This document shows, in pieces, positions 1-6,762 of a stretch of DNA of 9,756 nucleotides; the first letter of the stretch is position 1, and the number at the start of each line of letters is the position of its first letter. The stretch is from NCBI GenBank assembly GCA_900768525.1, contig CAAGDF010000091.1, forward strand, positions 1 through 9,756, in the 5' to 3' direction. The position numbers and the translations under genes were made by a program. A model generated the notes under the pieces. That model worked only from the letters and a program-made list of their open reading frames with translations. It was not told the DNA's origin and did not search any database. This DNA comes from Clostridia bacterium (lineage in GTDB: Bacteria; Bacillota; Clostridia; Christensenellales; Borkfalkiaceae).

Positions 1-2
1 AT

Positions 3-341
3 TTGAATATGCCCATAGAGATGTACGTCAATCCCGAGCTTCAGATAATCGAACTGACCTCAAAGCTTTCTTTCCTTGTGAAAGACGACGCTCTCGGCGC
101 GATCGCGCTTGCGGTGATTGCGGTAAACAACTCTATGTATAACGGGTGGTTTACCCTGGACGACCGCGGCGGCGAAATCGAGTTCAAAATGGCAAACTGC
201 TTTTGCGAAAGCGTTGTCGGCAAGGAACTTATTCGCTATATGATAAGCGTTTCCTGCGATATGATCGACAAATACAACGATAAGTTCTTTTGTCTTTCCA
301 AGGGCGTTATCACTTTAGAACAATTTTTCAATAAAAAGTAA
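3..341 (+). CDS. YbjN-like protein, 5' end cut off by window edge
   Basis: The frame is open from the first bases to a TAA at 339-341, giving 112 visible residues. It aligns without gaps to the downstream neighbour with a constant offset of 45 residues: its G48-W-F corresponds to G93-R-F there, and its E69-S70 to E114-S115. About 45 N-terminal residues are therefore probably missing upstream of the window, and the TTG at position 3 is not taken as a real start. The pattern (a strand, a helix rich in small hydrophobics, GWFTLD, a strand, then a long helix) fits the YbjN / type III secretion chaperone-like fold (PF10722). Members have been described as putative sensory-transduction regulators, but no biochemical activity is established. 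It is cytoplasmic, with no signal peptide or membrane segment. It is the first visible gene of a three-gene operon, 12 nt before the next start. The fold assignment rests on pattern recognition, not a profile search. Confidence 0.7.
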   Translation: MNMPIEMYVNPELQIIELTSKLSFLVKDDALGAIALAVIAVNNSMYNGWFTLDDRGGEIEFKMANCFCESVVGKELIRYMISVSCDMIDKYNDKFFCLSKGVITLEQFFNKK

Positions 342-353
342 GGGGGTAGAACA

Positions 354-833
354 ATGGCTGACAACAAACTTATTGCTCGTGCCGACGAGGTTTACGATAT
401 ACTCGTTTCCGAACTCGATTCCAGAGAGTGGCATTACGACGAGGACAGGGAAAAAAGAACCATTCGGTTCAGTGTTAGCGGCAAACAAATGACGGTCGCT
501 TACGATTTTAAGATTGATGCCGACAGACAGCTCATACTGCTCAATTCGCTTTTGCCGTTCGATATCAAAGAGGGCAAGAGTGGCGATTTTATGCTTGCCG
601 TTTGCCGCACGAATTGTTCTTTGCCGGACGGGCGTTTCAGATTGTATCTTGAAAACGACGCCGTCAGTTTCGATATGACTTGCTCGTATATCGAAAGTCT
701 TATCGGCGAAGAACTGTTTGAATACCTTATAAACTATACGCTTTTTATCGTTAACAGGTACGGACCGCGTCTTAAAGATCTCAACGACGACGTAATAGAC
801 GTTCAAAAATATATCGACACCATCGGCGAATAA
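354..833 (+). CDS. YbjN-like protein, second tandem paralogue
   Basis: A full-length 159-residue protein. The ATG at 354 follows an AAGGGGG ribosome binding site at 340-346 that overlaps the previous gene's stop, which fixes the start. The N-terminal part is an opening helix (residues about 5-21) followed by strands (WHYDED, TIRFSVSG, MTVAYDFKI). The C-terminal part (from about residue 60) repeats the pattern of the upstream protein: L-P-F, G-R-F-R-L at 93-97, ESLIGEEL near 114-121, and a final helix. This is a YbjN-like (PF10722) domain, usually 130-160 residues, so the length is normal. It has no catalytic motif, metal ligands or export signal. Such proteins are often small binding or chaperone-like modules, so a role as partner of the larger protein encoded 2 nt downstream is plausible but inferred. 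The tandem duplication implies either a heteromer or two different ligands. Confidence 0.72.
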   Translation: MADNKLIARADEVYDILVSELDSREWHYDEDREKRTIRFSVSGKQMTVAYDFKIDADRQLILLNSLLPFDIKEGKSGDFMLAVCRTNCSLPDGRFRLYLENDAVSFDMTCSYIESLIGEELFEYLINYTLFIVNRYGPRLKDLNDDVIDVQKYIDTIGE

Positions 834-835
834 TT

Positions 836-2074
836 ATGGCTAATCCGAACGATAAAACTATTTTATCCGCCAAGGATATGGCGATCGATTTTTTGCTGAA
901 AAATCCGCTGTGGAAATTTATTCCCGATAAATTTCGCTCCGTGCGCGGCGTTACGCTTAAAAACGGAGTTAACGTCAACGTGCTGTTCTCGGGGTTCGGT
1001 GATTTGCCGCAGGAACTGTTTTTCTACATTACGTCCTCGGTGCAGTTTGCAAAAGCGGGCGATGAAATGCCTGCGTTCGTTAAGTACACCGCCGTGTGTA
1101 AAAGCGAAGAGCACGCCGCTACCGAAAGCGGACTGAGCGACGGATTTTACCGTTATAAATCGTTTTTGAACGGACTTAGCGAAACGGAACAATCGAAATA
1201 TTTGCCCGTCGTGCCGTTGTTTTACGATATAGCGTTCAAAGACGCGGAGGGAGATCTTGTTGCCGCTACATTGAAAGCCGCGGAAGAAATTTTGCTCGAT
1301 AAAAACAATTTTTTGTTTGTCTTTATCGAAGACACCGAGCTTGATTTTGTAAACGGCATAGGCGAAACCAACGAAAACGTTGTGATTTTTTGCCGCATAA
1401 CTTCGCCCGAAAAAAGTGATTTGCCGCAGTGTAAAAACTTGTTTTATTATGGCGATTATACGGGCGAAAATTTAAGCGAAATACCCGATAAACGTGCTAT
1501 AGCCGCATTTATTGCCGCAAGAAACATTCTTTACGATGCCTCTTTCGACGGGTTCAACGGCGATTTTATTCAGCAGGAAATCATTGAAAAAGCCTATGGC
1601 GACGTGCAAAATATTTGCGCTTGCATAGGGCTTATAAACTACCTTGCGTCCATGAATTTTTTTGTGGTTGACGAAAAAGCCTGCTCGGATGATTTCGATA
1701 TAGACGGCGAGTTTGAAAAGGTGTACTACGCCGAACTTGGAAACGGCGAAAGCGGCGTAAGCAGCGCGCGCGAAATAATCGGGCGGTGCGAACATTACCG
1801 TTGGTTTGCGTGTATGATAAACTGCGGATACGTTCCCGCAAAAATCAGCGATATTATTTGCGGCAAAAAAGCAAGCGGCGCGGGCTTTTCCAACGGAAAG
1901 GACGTGGAAAAGAAAACTCACGGCAACCTTACCGATATACAGGGGCTTGAAATGTTCTCAGGTCTTGTCGCCGCGCGCGACGGCGAAGAACAAAAAGACC
2001 TTGCCGAACTCGATTTACAACTTACCGATAACGCGTTGTATCTTATAAACGCTATGGGTTACAAGTTGCAGTAG
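836..2074 (+). CDS. TrkA-N-like Rossmann protein with C-terminal RyR-like domain
   Basis: 412 residues, starting at an ATG only 2 nt after the upstream stop and with no clear Shine-Dalgarno, so it is probably translationally coupled. An N-terminal A-x6-NPLWKF segment (residues 16-28) leads into a hydrophobic strand and G53-F-G55 at 45-55. This matches the entry to the TrkA-N-like Rossmann domain of proteins that carry an RyR domain. Later strands appear at 159-166 (FLFVFIED) and 182-187 (VVIFCR). The C-terminus has the RyR (PF02026) signature: E319-H-x-R-W323, a Gly/aromatic pair at 331-332, then K355-D-x-E-K-K-x-H362-x-x-L365. Prokaryotic RyR domains are thought to bind nucleotides or other small ligands; this is proposed in the literature rather than proven here. 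I see no transmembrane segments, although related TrkA-N/RyR proteins can be membrane bound, so it is predicted cytosolic. Residues 344-354 look like an insertion inside the RyR motif. Function unknown; a ligand-sensing role is inferred. Confidence 0.65.
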   Translation: MANPNDKTILSAKDMAIDFLLKNPLWKFIPDKFRSVRGVTLKNGVNVNVLFSGFGDLPQELFFYITSSVQFAKAGDEMPAFVKYTAVCKSEEHAATESGLSDGFYRYKSFLNGLSETEQSKYLPVVPLFYDIAFKDAEGDLVAATLKAAEEILLDKNNFLFVFIEDTELDFVNGIGETNENVVIFCRITSPEKSDLPQCKNLFYYGDYTGENLSEIPDKRAIAAFIAARNILYDASFDGFNGDFIQQEIIEKAYGDVQNICACIGLINYLASMNFFVVDEKACSDDFDIDGEFEKVYYAELGNGESGVSSAREIIGRCEHYRWFACMINCGYVPAKISDIICGKKASGAGFSNGKDVEKKTHGNLTDIQGLEMFSGLVAARDGEEQKDLAELDLQLTDNALYLINAMGYKLQ

Positions 2075-2154
2075 TATAGACTGCAAACTATCCGTATATT
2101 TTTAATCAAGGCGCGGTATAATTCTTGCGTAAATCTAACTCGAAACATTAAATA

Positions 2155-2201
2155 AACGACCTATAGGCGGACTTTTTGCCGCTTACAGGTCGTTTTTTTA
2201 G
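2155..2201 (+). terminator. Intrinsic terminator after the YbjN-RyR operon (repeat family copy 1)
   Basis: The 5' arm at 2155-2170 (AACGACCTATAGGCGG) pairs with 2179-2194 (CCGCTTACAGGTCGTT). This gives 14 Watson-Crick pairs, one G-U pair and one A-C mismatch, with the 8-nt loop ACTTTTTG and then a run of T. It lies between convergent genes: the operon ends at 2074 and the minus-strand regulator ends at 2273. On the minus strand the hairpin is followed by TTTATTT, so it may terminate in both directions. The same hairpin recurs at 5008-5047. Confidence 0.85.
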
Positions 2202-2272
2202 CGTTGTTTAGTTTGTAAATGCGCGGTTCATCGACAATGCACAATAATTCTTTGTTTTTGCTTTGCGGAAAT

Positions 2273-2491
2273 TTACGTTTTGTCTTTCAAACCTAAAAGG
2301 TAATCGGCGGACACGTCGTATGCCGTGGCTATTTTCTTTAAAATGTCGTAACCCGGTTTGGCTTTTCCTTTGAGCCATTCGCTTACCTGACTTTGTTTTA
2401 CGCCTACGGTTTTGGCAAAAGCGGTTTGCGTCAGGTCGTTATCCGTCAAAAATTCGTTCAGTATGTCCGAAAAGGTGTAATTCATACCCAT
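2273..2491 (-). CDS. XRE-family (Cro/cI-like) helix-turn-helix repressor
   Basis: A 72-residue protein that is essentially one HTH_3 domain. Helices run from FSDILNEFL through LTQTAFAKTVGV to the recognition helix KQSQVSEWLKG, then KPGYDILKKIATAY and the typical closing segment VSADYLLGL. There is no effector or dimerisation domain beyond this, so it is a minimal DNA-binding dimer. Two ATGs are possible, at 2491 and 2485; neither has a good Shine-Dalgarno sequence. The second gives MNYTFSDIL and may be the true start. A perfect copy of a 16-bp dyad (2496-2511) lies 4 bp upstream of the first ATG, and a second copy sits in the divergent promoter, so autoregulation and repression of the divergent GLUG-repeat gene are likely (inferred from arrangement). 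The protein is cytoplasmic. The family call is secure; the target is inferred. Confidence 0.9.
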   Translation of the reverse strand: MGMNYTFSDILNEFLTDNDLTQTAFAKTVGVKQSQVSEWLKGKAKPGYDILKKIATAYDVSADYLLGLKDKT

Positions 2492-2495
2492 ATTG

Positions 2496-2511
2496 TATAG
2501 AATTTTCTATA
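2496..2511. promoter_or_regulatory. Putative repressor operator O1 (TATAGAA-TT-TTCTATA)
   Basis: A 16-bp dyad, TATAGAATTTTCTATA, with perfect 7-bp arms and a 2-bp centre. It is identical to the copy at 2525-2540, with 29 bp between starts, close to three helical turns. It abuts the start of the XRE gene, so a dimer bound here would block transcription or initiation of that gene. Role inferred from position and symmetry. Confidence 0.75.
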
Positions 2512-2518
2512 AAAATAC

Positions 2519-2547
2519 TTGACATATAGAATTTTCTATACTATACT
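2519..2547 (+). promoter_or_regulatory. Sigma-A-type promoter for the GLUG-repeat gene
   Basis: TTGACA at 2519-2524, a 17-bp spacer, then TATACT at 2542-2547. This is a near-consensus vegetative promoter. The predicted transcript start is near 2553-2555, giving a leader of about 98 nt before the ATG at 2652. A strong promoter whose spacer is an operator indicates expression that is high by default and held down by repression. Confidence 0.85.
2525..2540. promoter_or_regulatory. Putative repressor operator O2 inside the promoter spacer
   Basis: The second exact copy of the 16-bp dyad. It begins at the base after the -35 hexamer (2519-2524) and ends one base before the -10 hexamer (2542-2547), so a bound repressor would directly exclude RNA polymerase. 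The likely ligand is the XRE protein encoded divergently next to it. Confidence 0.78.
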
Positions 2548-2651
2548 TGCAATAGATAGGCATATTAAGCGAAAGAAGAATTTGTTATCGGCGAAACGGC
2601 TGCTATGCAAATTTGATTTACTTATGCGTAGAAAAAAGGTAGGATAAACAA

Positions 2652-4874
2652 ATGGGAAGCAATTTCAAAAAAATTCTTAATGCGTTTTTGTTGGTTTTGA
2701 TTGTTGCCGCCGTCATTGGCGGTGTGGTTATGTGTAGTAAAAGATGCGCGGGAAATTCGGATGGCGGTCGTAATAATAGCTTAGATGGTGGTCGTGCTGA
2801 TTATTCCGACTACACAAAAATTATTTCGGTAGATGATCTTAAAGTTATTGGGGAGAACGGAAAATATGTACTTGATGCCGATATTGATTTGTCCGGTGAG
2901 GAATGGACGCCGATTGCCGAATTTGGCGGAACTATCGATGGTCAAGGGCACGAAATACGAAATATGGTGATCACCTCATCTGATGCAAGCAATATTGGTT
3001 TTGTAGGAACTCTTAAAGGTACGATTTGCAACCTTACATTTTCAAATGTAAATATTGATGTATCCACGAGAGATGCAAACGTTGGCGGAGTTGTGGGATG
3101 GTTAAACAAAGGAAAACTTGATAATGTTCATGTTTGTGGATCAGTGAAGGCAAGCAGGAGTGCATCTTGTGGAGGGCTCATAGGTAATATAGACAGTGGT
3201 TCGGTTTTAAAAAGTGTCGCCGAAAATATTTGGATTGTCGGCAAAACAAACGTTGGCGGCAAATACGGTAAAGCAAAAGGAATGAGTTTTGAGGAATATT
3301 CCGCAAATGGAGTTATTGTTCGTGGTGAGAGCAATGTCGGTGGAATAGCCGGATATGTAGAGTATGCTAAAGATATGGCAGATTTAAAAAACACAGGTGA
3401 TATAAGCGGTGAAAGTTGTGTAGGCGGAATATTTGGGTATTTACATTTTACTGGCGAGAGGACGTTTTCTTCATTCACCAACAATGGAAATGTGACAGGA
3501 AGCGGAGATAATGTCGGTGGTATAATCGGAAAAGTAGCGACAAGTAGTTACGTAACAGCAGGAACGTCGATGAATGATTTTAACAATTTTGGAAATGTAA
3601 CAGGCGGAGCATACACGGGAGGCTTGTTTGGTTATTTTTATGCGTATAGCCCTTCGACGTTAAAAAATTCAAAAAATAATTCTGTCGTATCAGGGAAATA
3701 TAATGTCGGTGGGATTTCGGGATATGCAAGCGGTCTTGCTGTAAAAAAATGCATAAATGAGGGTTCTGAAATAACGGCGGGCGGATATAAATTTGAAAAT
3801 AATGAAAAATTTGCTTTTTTAGGTGGCTACATAGGGAGCGGAAAGACGATAAGTATCATAGATTGCGCAAATAGTGTAAATTTAAGTGCTTCAAGCGAAG
3901 CCAGTTATGTTGGCGGAATAGCTGGGTATGTAGAATATGGTAAAGATATGTCGGATTTAAGAAACGACGGTGATGTAAGCGGCGAAAGTTGTGTAGGCGG
4001 AATATTTGGGTATTTACATTTTACTGGAGAGCGAGTATTTTCTTTATTCACGAACAATGGAAACGTATTGGGTGAAGGAGAACGTGTCGGTGGAATAATC
4101 GGAAGGGTGAACACTAATAATTACGTAACGGCTGAAGTGGCTATGGATGATTTAAATAACTTTGGAAATATTGCAGGCGGTGCATATACAGGCGGCTTGT
4201 TTGGTTATTTTTATACATATGATCCCTCGACGCTGAAAAACTCGAGGAGTAAAGCCGTTGTATCAGGTGCATTCAATGTGGGTGGTATTTCTGGGTATGC
4301 AAGCAAACTTTCGGTAGAAAAATGTTCTAATGAAGGTTCGGAAATAGCGGCGAATGGATACAATTTTGAAAATAATGAGAAATGCGCTTATTTAGGCGGT
4401 TATGTTGGAAGTGGGGAAAATCTTAGTTTTGCGAATTGCACAAATAGTGTGAATTTAAGCGTTGTTGACGAGATTTATTATGTTGGTGGCATAGCAGGAG
4501 CTGTAAAAAGAATTAAGAAAATGTCAAGTTTGAAAAATACCGGTGATATAAAAGGAGGATCTCGCATTGGTGGAATATTCGGATTCTTAAGCTGTAGTAG
4601 TGAAATAACATTAACCTCTTTTTCAAATGGCGGAAGTATTTCGGCTGCCGGAAGATATGTTGGAGGAATAGTCGGCATTGTGTATGCTGATGCTAATGTG
4701 ACTTTAAGGCTTGAGATGACAGATTTTAATAATTCGGGAGATATAACGGGTGGTGATTGGTATGTCGGTGGTTTATTTGGTTACTTTTATACGAAATACA
4801 CCTCGCATTTGTATTCGTATTCGACAAGCGGTAATGTATGCGGATACTCGAAAAATCTTGAAATAGTCGGTTAA
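2652..4874 (+). CDS. Membrane-anchored surface protein with GLUG repeats
   Basis: 740 residues. The ATG at 2652 has an AGGTAGGA-like ribosome binding site about 7 nt upstream. Residues 8-28 form a hydrophobic segment after a short basic start (N-F-K-K), so this is a signal anchor or uncleaved signal peptide. A cysteine follows (GGVVMC), but Met at -1 does not fit a lipobox. After a Gly/Asp/Asn-rich linker, residues about 55-110 resemble the opening of many GLUG proteins (DLKVIGENGKYVLDADIDLS, then W-T-P-I, F-x-G-T-I-D-G-x-G-H). The rest is a chain of GLUG motifs (VGGIAGYV, VGGIFGYL, VGGIIGKV, TGGLFGYF, VGGISGYA), predicted to fold as an extracellular beta-helix. No LPXTG, S-layer, choline-binding or dockerin module is present, so the N-terminal anchor is the only visible attachment. 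It probably acts in adhesion or surface display; no catalytic residues are evident. It is more A/T-rich and uses different Gly and Leu codons from its neighbours. It ends inside a repeat, just before a terminator. Confidence 0.85.
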   Translation: MGSNFKKILNAFLLVLIVAAVIGGVVMCSKRCAGNSDGGRNNSLDGGRADYSDYTKIISVDDLKVIGENGKYVLDADIDLSGEEWTPIAEFGGTIDGQGHEIRNMVITSSDASNIGFVGTLKGTICNLTFSNVNIDVSTRDANVGGVVGWLNKGKLDNVHVCGSVKASRSASCGGLIGNIDSGSVLKSVAENIWIVGKTNVGGKYGKAKGMSFEEYSANGVIVRGESNVGGIAGYVEYAKDMADLKNTGDISGESCVGGIFGYLHFTGERTFSSFTNNGNVTGSGDNVGGIIGKVATSSYVTAGTSMNDFNNFGNVTGGAYTGGLFGYFYAYSPSTLKNSKNNSVVSGKYNVGGISGYASGLAVKKCINEGSEITAGGYKFENNEKFAFLGGYIGSGKTISIIDCANSVNLSASSEASYVGGIAGYVEYGKDMSDLRNDGDVSGESCVGGIFGYLHFTGERVFSLFTNNGNVLGEGERVGGIIGRVNTNNYVTAEVAMDDLNNFGNIAGGAYTGGLFGYFYTYDPSTLKNSRSKAVVSGAFNVGGISGYASKLSVEKCSNEGSEIAANGYNFENNEKCAYLGGYVGSGENLSFANCTNSVNLSVVDEIYYVGGIAGAVKRIKKMSSLKNTGDIKGGSRIGGIFGFLSCSSEITLTSFSNGGSISAAGRYVGGIVGIVYADANVTLRLEMTDFNNSGDITGGDWYVGGLFGYFYTKYTSHLYSYSTSGNVCGYSKNLEIVG
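3336..4874 (+). repeat. 573-bp (191-residue) tandem super-repeat, 2.7 copies
   Basis: The codon for the first Val of VGGIAG recurs at 3336, 3909 and 4482 (residues 229, 420 and 611), exactly 573 bp apart. The VGGIFG/IGGIFG codon recurs at 3420, 3993 and 4566 with the same period. Each full unit holds six GLUG rungs; in unit 1 they begin at residues 229, 257, 288, 322, 352 and 390. Units 1 and 2 share a 44-nt perfectly identical stretch (3411-3454 and 3984-4027). Unit 3 is more diverged and stops after 130 residues. Confidence 0.92.
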
Positions 4875-5007
4875 CTGAAAAGTTGGAGATTATTGTCGTC
4901 GAAAAAGTAGGAGATGGGTTTGTTTTTTTTGATAATATTTCATAACTCGTAAACTTTATGGAGTTGTAAAAAACATTTAATTAAAAGGAATAAAAAGCTA
5001 AATAATC

Positions 5008-5047
5008 GACCTATAGGCGGACTTTTTTGCCGTTTATAGGTCTTTTT
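5008..5047 (+). terminator. Intrinsic terminator after the GLUG gene (repeat family copy 2)
   Basis: The arm GACCTATAGGCGG (5008-5020) pairs with CCGTTTATAGGTC (5030-5042) over 13 bp including two G-U pairs. The loop is ACTTTTTTG and a T5 tract follows. The 5' arm is the same sequence as in the 2155-2201 terminator, while the 3' arm differs at positions that keep pairing. It lies 130 nt after the GLUG stop codon. The remainder of 4875-5166 is A/T-rich with no gene. Confidence 0.85.
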
Positions 5048-5166
5048 GTTTGCTTAAAATATCGATAAAAACGAGTGCATGGCGAACATGTTGCCACGAG
5101 GAAAACGAATATAATTCAAGATATAGTACAATATGATAATCGGGCGCAATATAAGAAAAAATTGTA

Positions 5167-5195
5167 TTGACAAAAACGCGCAATCGGCGTATAAT
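5167..5195 (+). promoter_or_regulatory. Consensus sigma-A promoter of the glp-like operon
   Basis: TTGACA (5167-5172), exactly 17 bp, then TATAAT (5190-5195): a perfect match to the vegetative consensus. Transcription should start near 5201-5203, leaving a leader of about 118 nt before the ATG at 5320. A promoter this strong on a catabolic operon suggests control by a repressor or at the leader, but no factor is encoded nearby. Confidence 0.88.
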
Positions 5196-5201
5196 TGTTA
5201 A

Positions 5202-5319
5202 GTCCTATGAGCTATGTTAGTGACCGCACGGGTGGTTGCGGACTGTTTGCAAACACTTCGCAACGGCGGCTTATATAGTTTGCGGCTTATATAGTTTAAG
5301 GACTTACAGGAGGTTTTTT
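5202..5319 (+). promoter_or_regulatory. 5' leader of the glp-like operon with 16-bp tandem duplication
   Basis: The leader contains a perfect tandem duplication of GCGGCTTATATAGTTT (5266-5281 and 5282-5297), the 10-bp palindrome GTTTGCAAAC (5245-5254), and a small hairpin CCGCA/TGCGG (5224-5228 and 5237-5241). TAAGTCCT at 5199-5206 is complementary to AGGACTTA at 5299-5306, just before the ribosome binding site, although the first bases may precede the transcript start. I recognise no known riboswitch and see no terminator that a GlpP-type antiterminator could act on. The AGGAGG at 5308-5313, 6 nt before the ATG at 5320, decides the start of the next gene. Confidence 0.5.
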
Positions 5320-6762
5320 ATGTACGATATTGCCATTATCGGCGGCGGCGTGATAGGTTGCGCGCTTGCGCGTGAGCTTTCGCGGTATAAAGCGTCGCTT
5401 GTAGTGCTTGAAAAAGAAGATGACGTTTGCAGCGGTTCGAGTAAAGCCAACAGCGGTATATCGCATGCCGGGTTTGATGCAAAACCGGGCACGAACAAAG
5501 CGCGGTTTAACGTGCTTGGCAGTAAGATGATGAAAGACTACTGCGAAGAACTCGGCGTAAAATATAAAAACAACGGCGCGCTCGTGATAGCGTTCGGAAA
5601 AGAGGACGAAAAGACCTTGGAAGAACTCCTGGAACGCGGAAAAATAAACGGCGTTGACGGACTTGAAATTTTAGATCAAAAGAGATTGCACGAGGTCGAA
5701 CCCAACGTTTCGCCCGAAGCAACCGCCGCGCTGTATGCCAAAACAAGCGGAATTGTCTGCCCGTACGACCTGACTTTTGCCTGCATGGGCAACGCTATGG
5801 ATAACGGCGCGGAACTTAAAACGAATTTTGCGGTGGAGAAAATCGATAAAAACGGCGAATACTATACGTTGACGGCGCATAGCGGCGAAAGCGTTCAGGC
5901 AAAAATCGTCGTGAACTGTGCGGGCGCAGGCAGCGGAAAGATTGCTCGGCTTGTCGGCGACGAGTCGGTAAATATCGGGCTTCGCAAGGGCGAATATCTG
6001 CTTTTGGACAGAGAAAGCGGAGATTTTGTTTCGCACACGATTTTTTGCACGCCCACCAAAAAGGGCAAGGGCATCCTTGTTACCAATACGGTTGACGGCA
6101 ACATTTTGTTAGGTCCTACCGCCGACGAGATTACCGTCGAAGATAAGTCCACCACCGACGAAGGGCTTGCGTTTGTAAAACAGCGCGCTTCCGAAATGAC
6201 CGTAAACGTACCGTTTTACAACACCATTACGGCGTTTGCGGGCATAAGAGCGTATTCGACCGACCGCCACGACTTTATTATAGAGGAAAGCGCGGTAGCA
6301 AAGAATTTTATCAATATTGCGGGCATAGAATCACCCGGGCTTACCTCCGCGCCTGCGATTGCGGTGTACGCAGCGGAACTTGTCGGCAGTCTTATAAAAT
6401 TAGTGCCCGATCCGTCGTTTAACGGAAAGAGGGAAAGAGAAATTCCGTTTTGCTCGCTCGATATCGATACGCAAAACGCTATGATAAAAAAAGAACCCGC
6501 ATATGGCAGGATGATTTGTCGGTGCGAGAAAGTAACCGAGGGCGAAATAAGAAACGCCATACGGCGCAACCCGCCCGCTAAATCGGTGGACGGAGTAAAG
6601 CGCAGGACGCGTGCCGGTATGGGGCGTTGTCAGGGCGGATTTTGTCAGGCAAGGGTTGCGGAGATCATTGCCGAGGAACTGAATATTCCGCTTGAAGAGG
6701 TTACCAAAGACGGCGAGGGCTCTGAACTTCTCGTCGGCAAAACCAAAGTTTGTAAATACTGA
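5320..6762 (+). CDS. GlpA-type FAD-dependent dehydrogenase with C-terminal BFD-like Fe-S domain
   Basis: 480 residues. The protein begins with an FAD-binding Rossmann motif (YDIAIIGGGVIG, G8-G-G10-x-x-G13), followed by the DAO-fold signatures SSKANSGISHAG and PGTNKARF, and near the end of the oxidase domain GIESPGLTSAPA. A C-terminal BFD-like [2Fe-2S] domain has C400-R-C402 and C437-Q-G-G-F-C442, so all four ligands are present. This is the architecture of anaerobic glycerol-3-phosphate dehydrogenase GlpA homologues in Clostridia and Thermotogae. The expected reaction is glycerol 3-phosphate to dihydroxyacetone phosphate with electrons passing to FAD and then Fe-S; an L-2-hydroxyglutarate-type substrate is the main alternative. 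It is a cytoplasmic or peripheral membrane protein. The ATG at 5320 is chosen because of AGGAGG 6 nt upstream and the immediate Rossmann start; the in-frame upstream extension is leader sequence. Next in the operon are a GlpB-like flavoprotein and a DUF1667 protein. No glycerol kinase or facilitator is in view. Confidence 0.88.
   Translation: MYDIAIIGGGVIGCALARELSRYKASLVVLEKEDDVCSGSSKANSGISHAGFDAKPGTNKARFNVLGSKMMKDYCEELGVKYKNNGALVIAFGKEDEKTLEELLERGKINGVDGLEILDQKRLHEVEPNVSPEATAALYAKTSGIVCPYDLTFACMGNAMDNGAELKTNFAVEKIDKNGEYYTLTAHSGESVQAKIVVNCAGAGSGKIARLVGDESVNIGLRKGEYLLLDRESGDFVSHTIFCTPTKKGKGILVTNTVDGNILLGPTADEITVEDKSTTDEGLAFVKQRASEMTVNVPFYNTITAFAGIRAYSTDRHDFIIEESAVAKNFINIAGIESPGLTSAPAIAVYAAELVGSLIKLVPDPSFNGKREREIPFCSLDIDTQNAMIKKEPAYGRMICRCEKVTEGEIRNAIRRNPPAKSVDGVKRRTRAGMGRCQGGFCQARVAEIIAEELNIPLEEVTKDGEGSELLVGKTKVCKY

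Noticed and set aside
2652..2740. Lipoprotein signal peptide in the GLUG protein
   Set aside because: The cysteine after the hydrophobic segment is preceded by V-V-M, and Met at -1 does not fit the lipobox, so a signal anchor is more likely.
5236..5319. In-frame N-terminal extension of the GlpA-type gene
   Set aside because: It would start at a non-ATG codon with no ribosome binding site, would translate the duplicated leader, and would push the FAD-binding Rossmann motif away from the N-terminus. AGGAGG 6 nt before the ATG at 5320 gives a normal start.
5202..5319. T-box or known riboswitch in the glp leader
   Set aside because: No T-box consensus, no terminator/antiterminator pair with a T-tract and no recognisable aptamer core.
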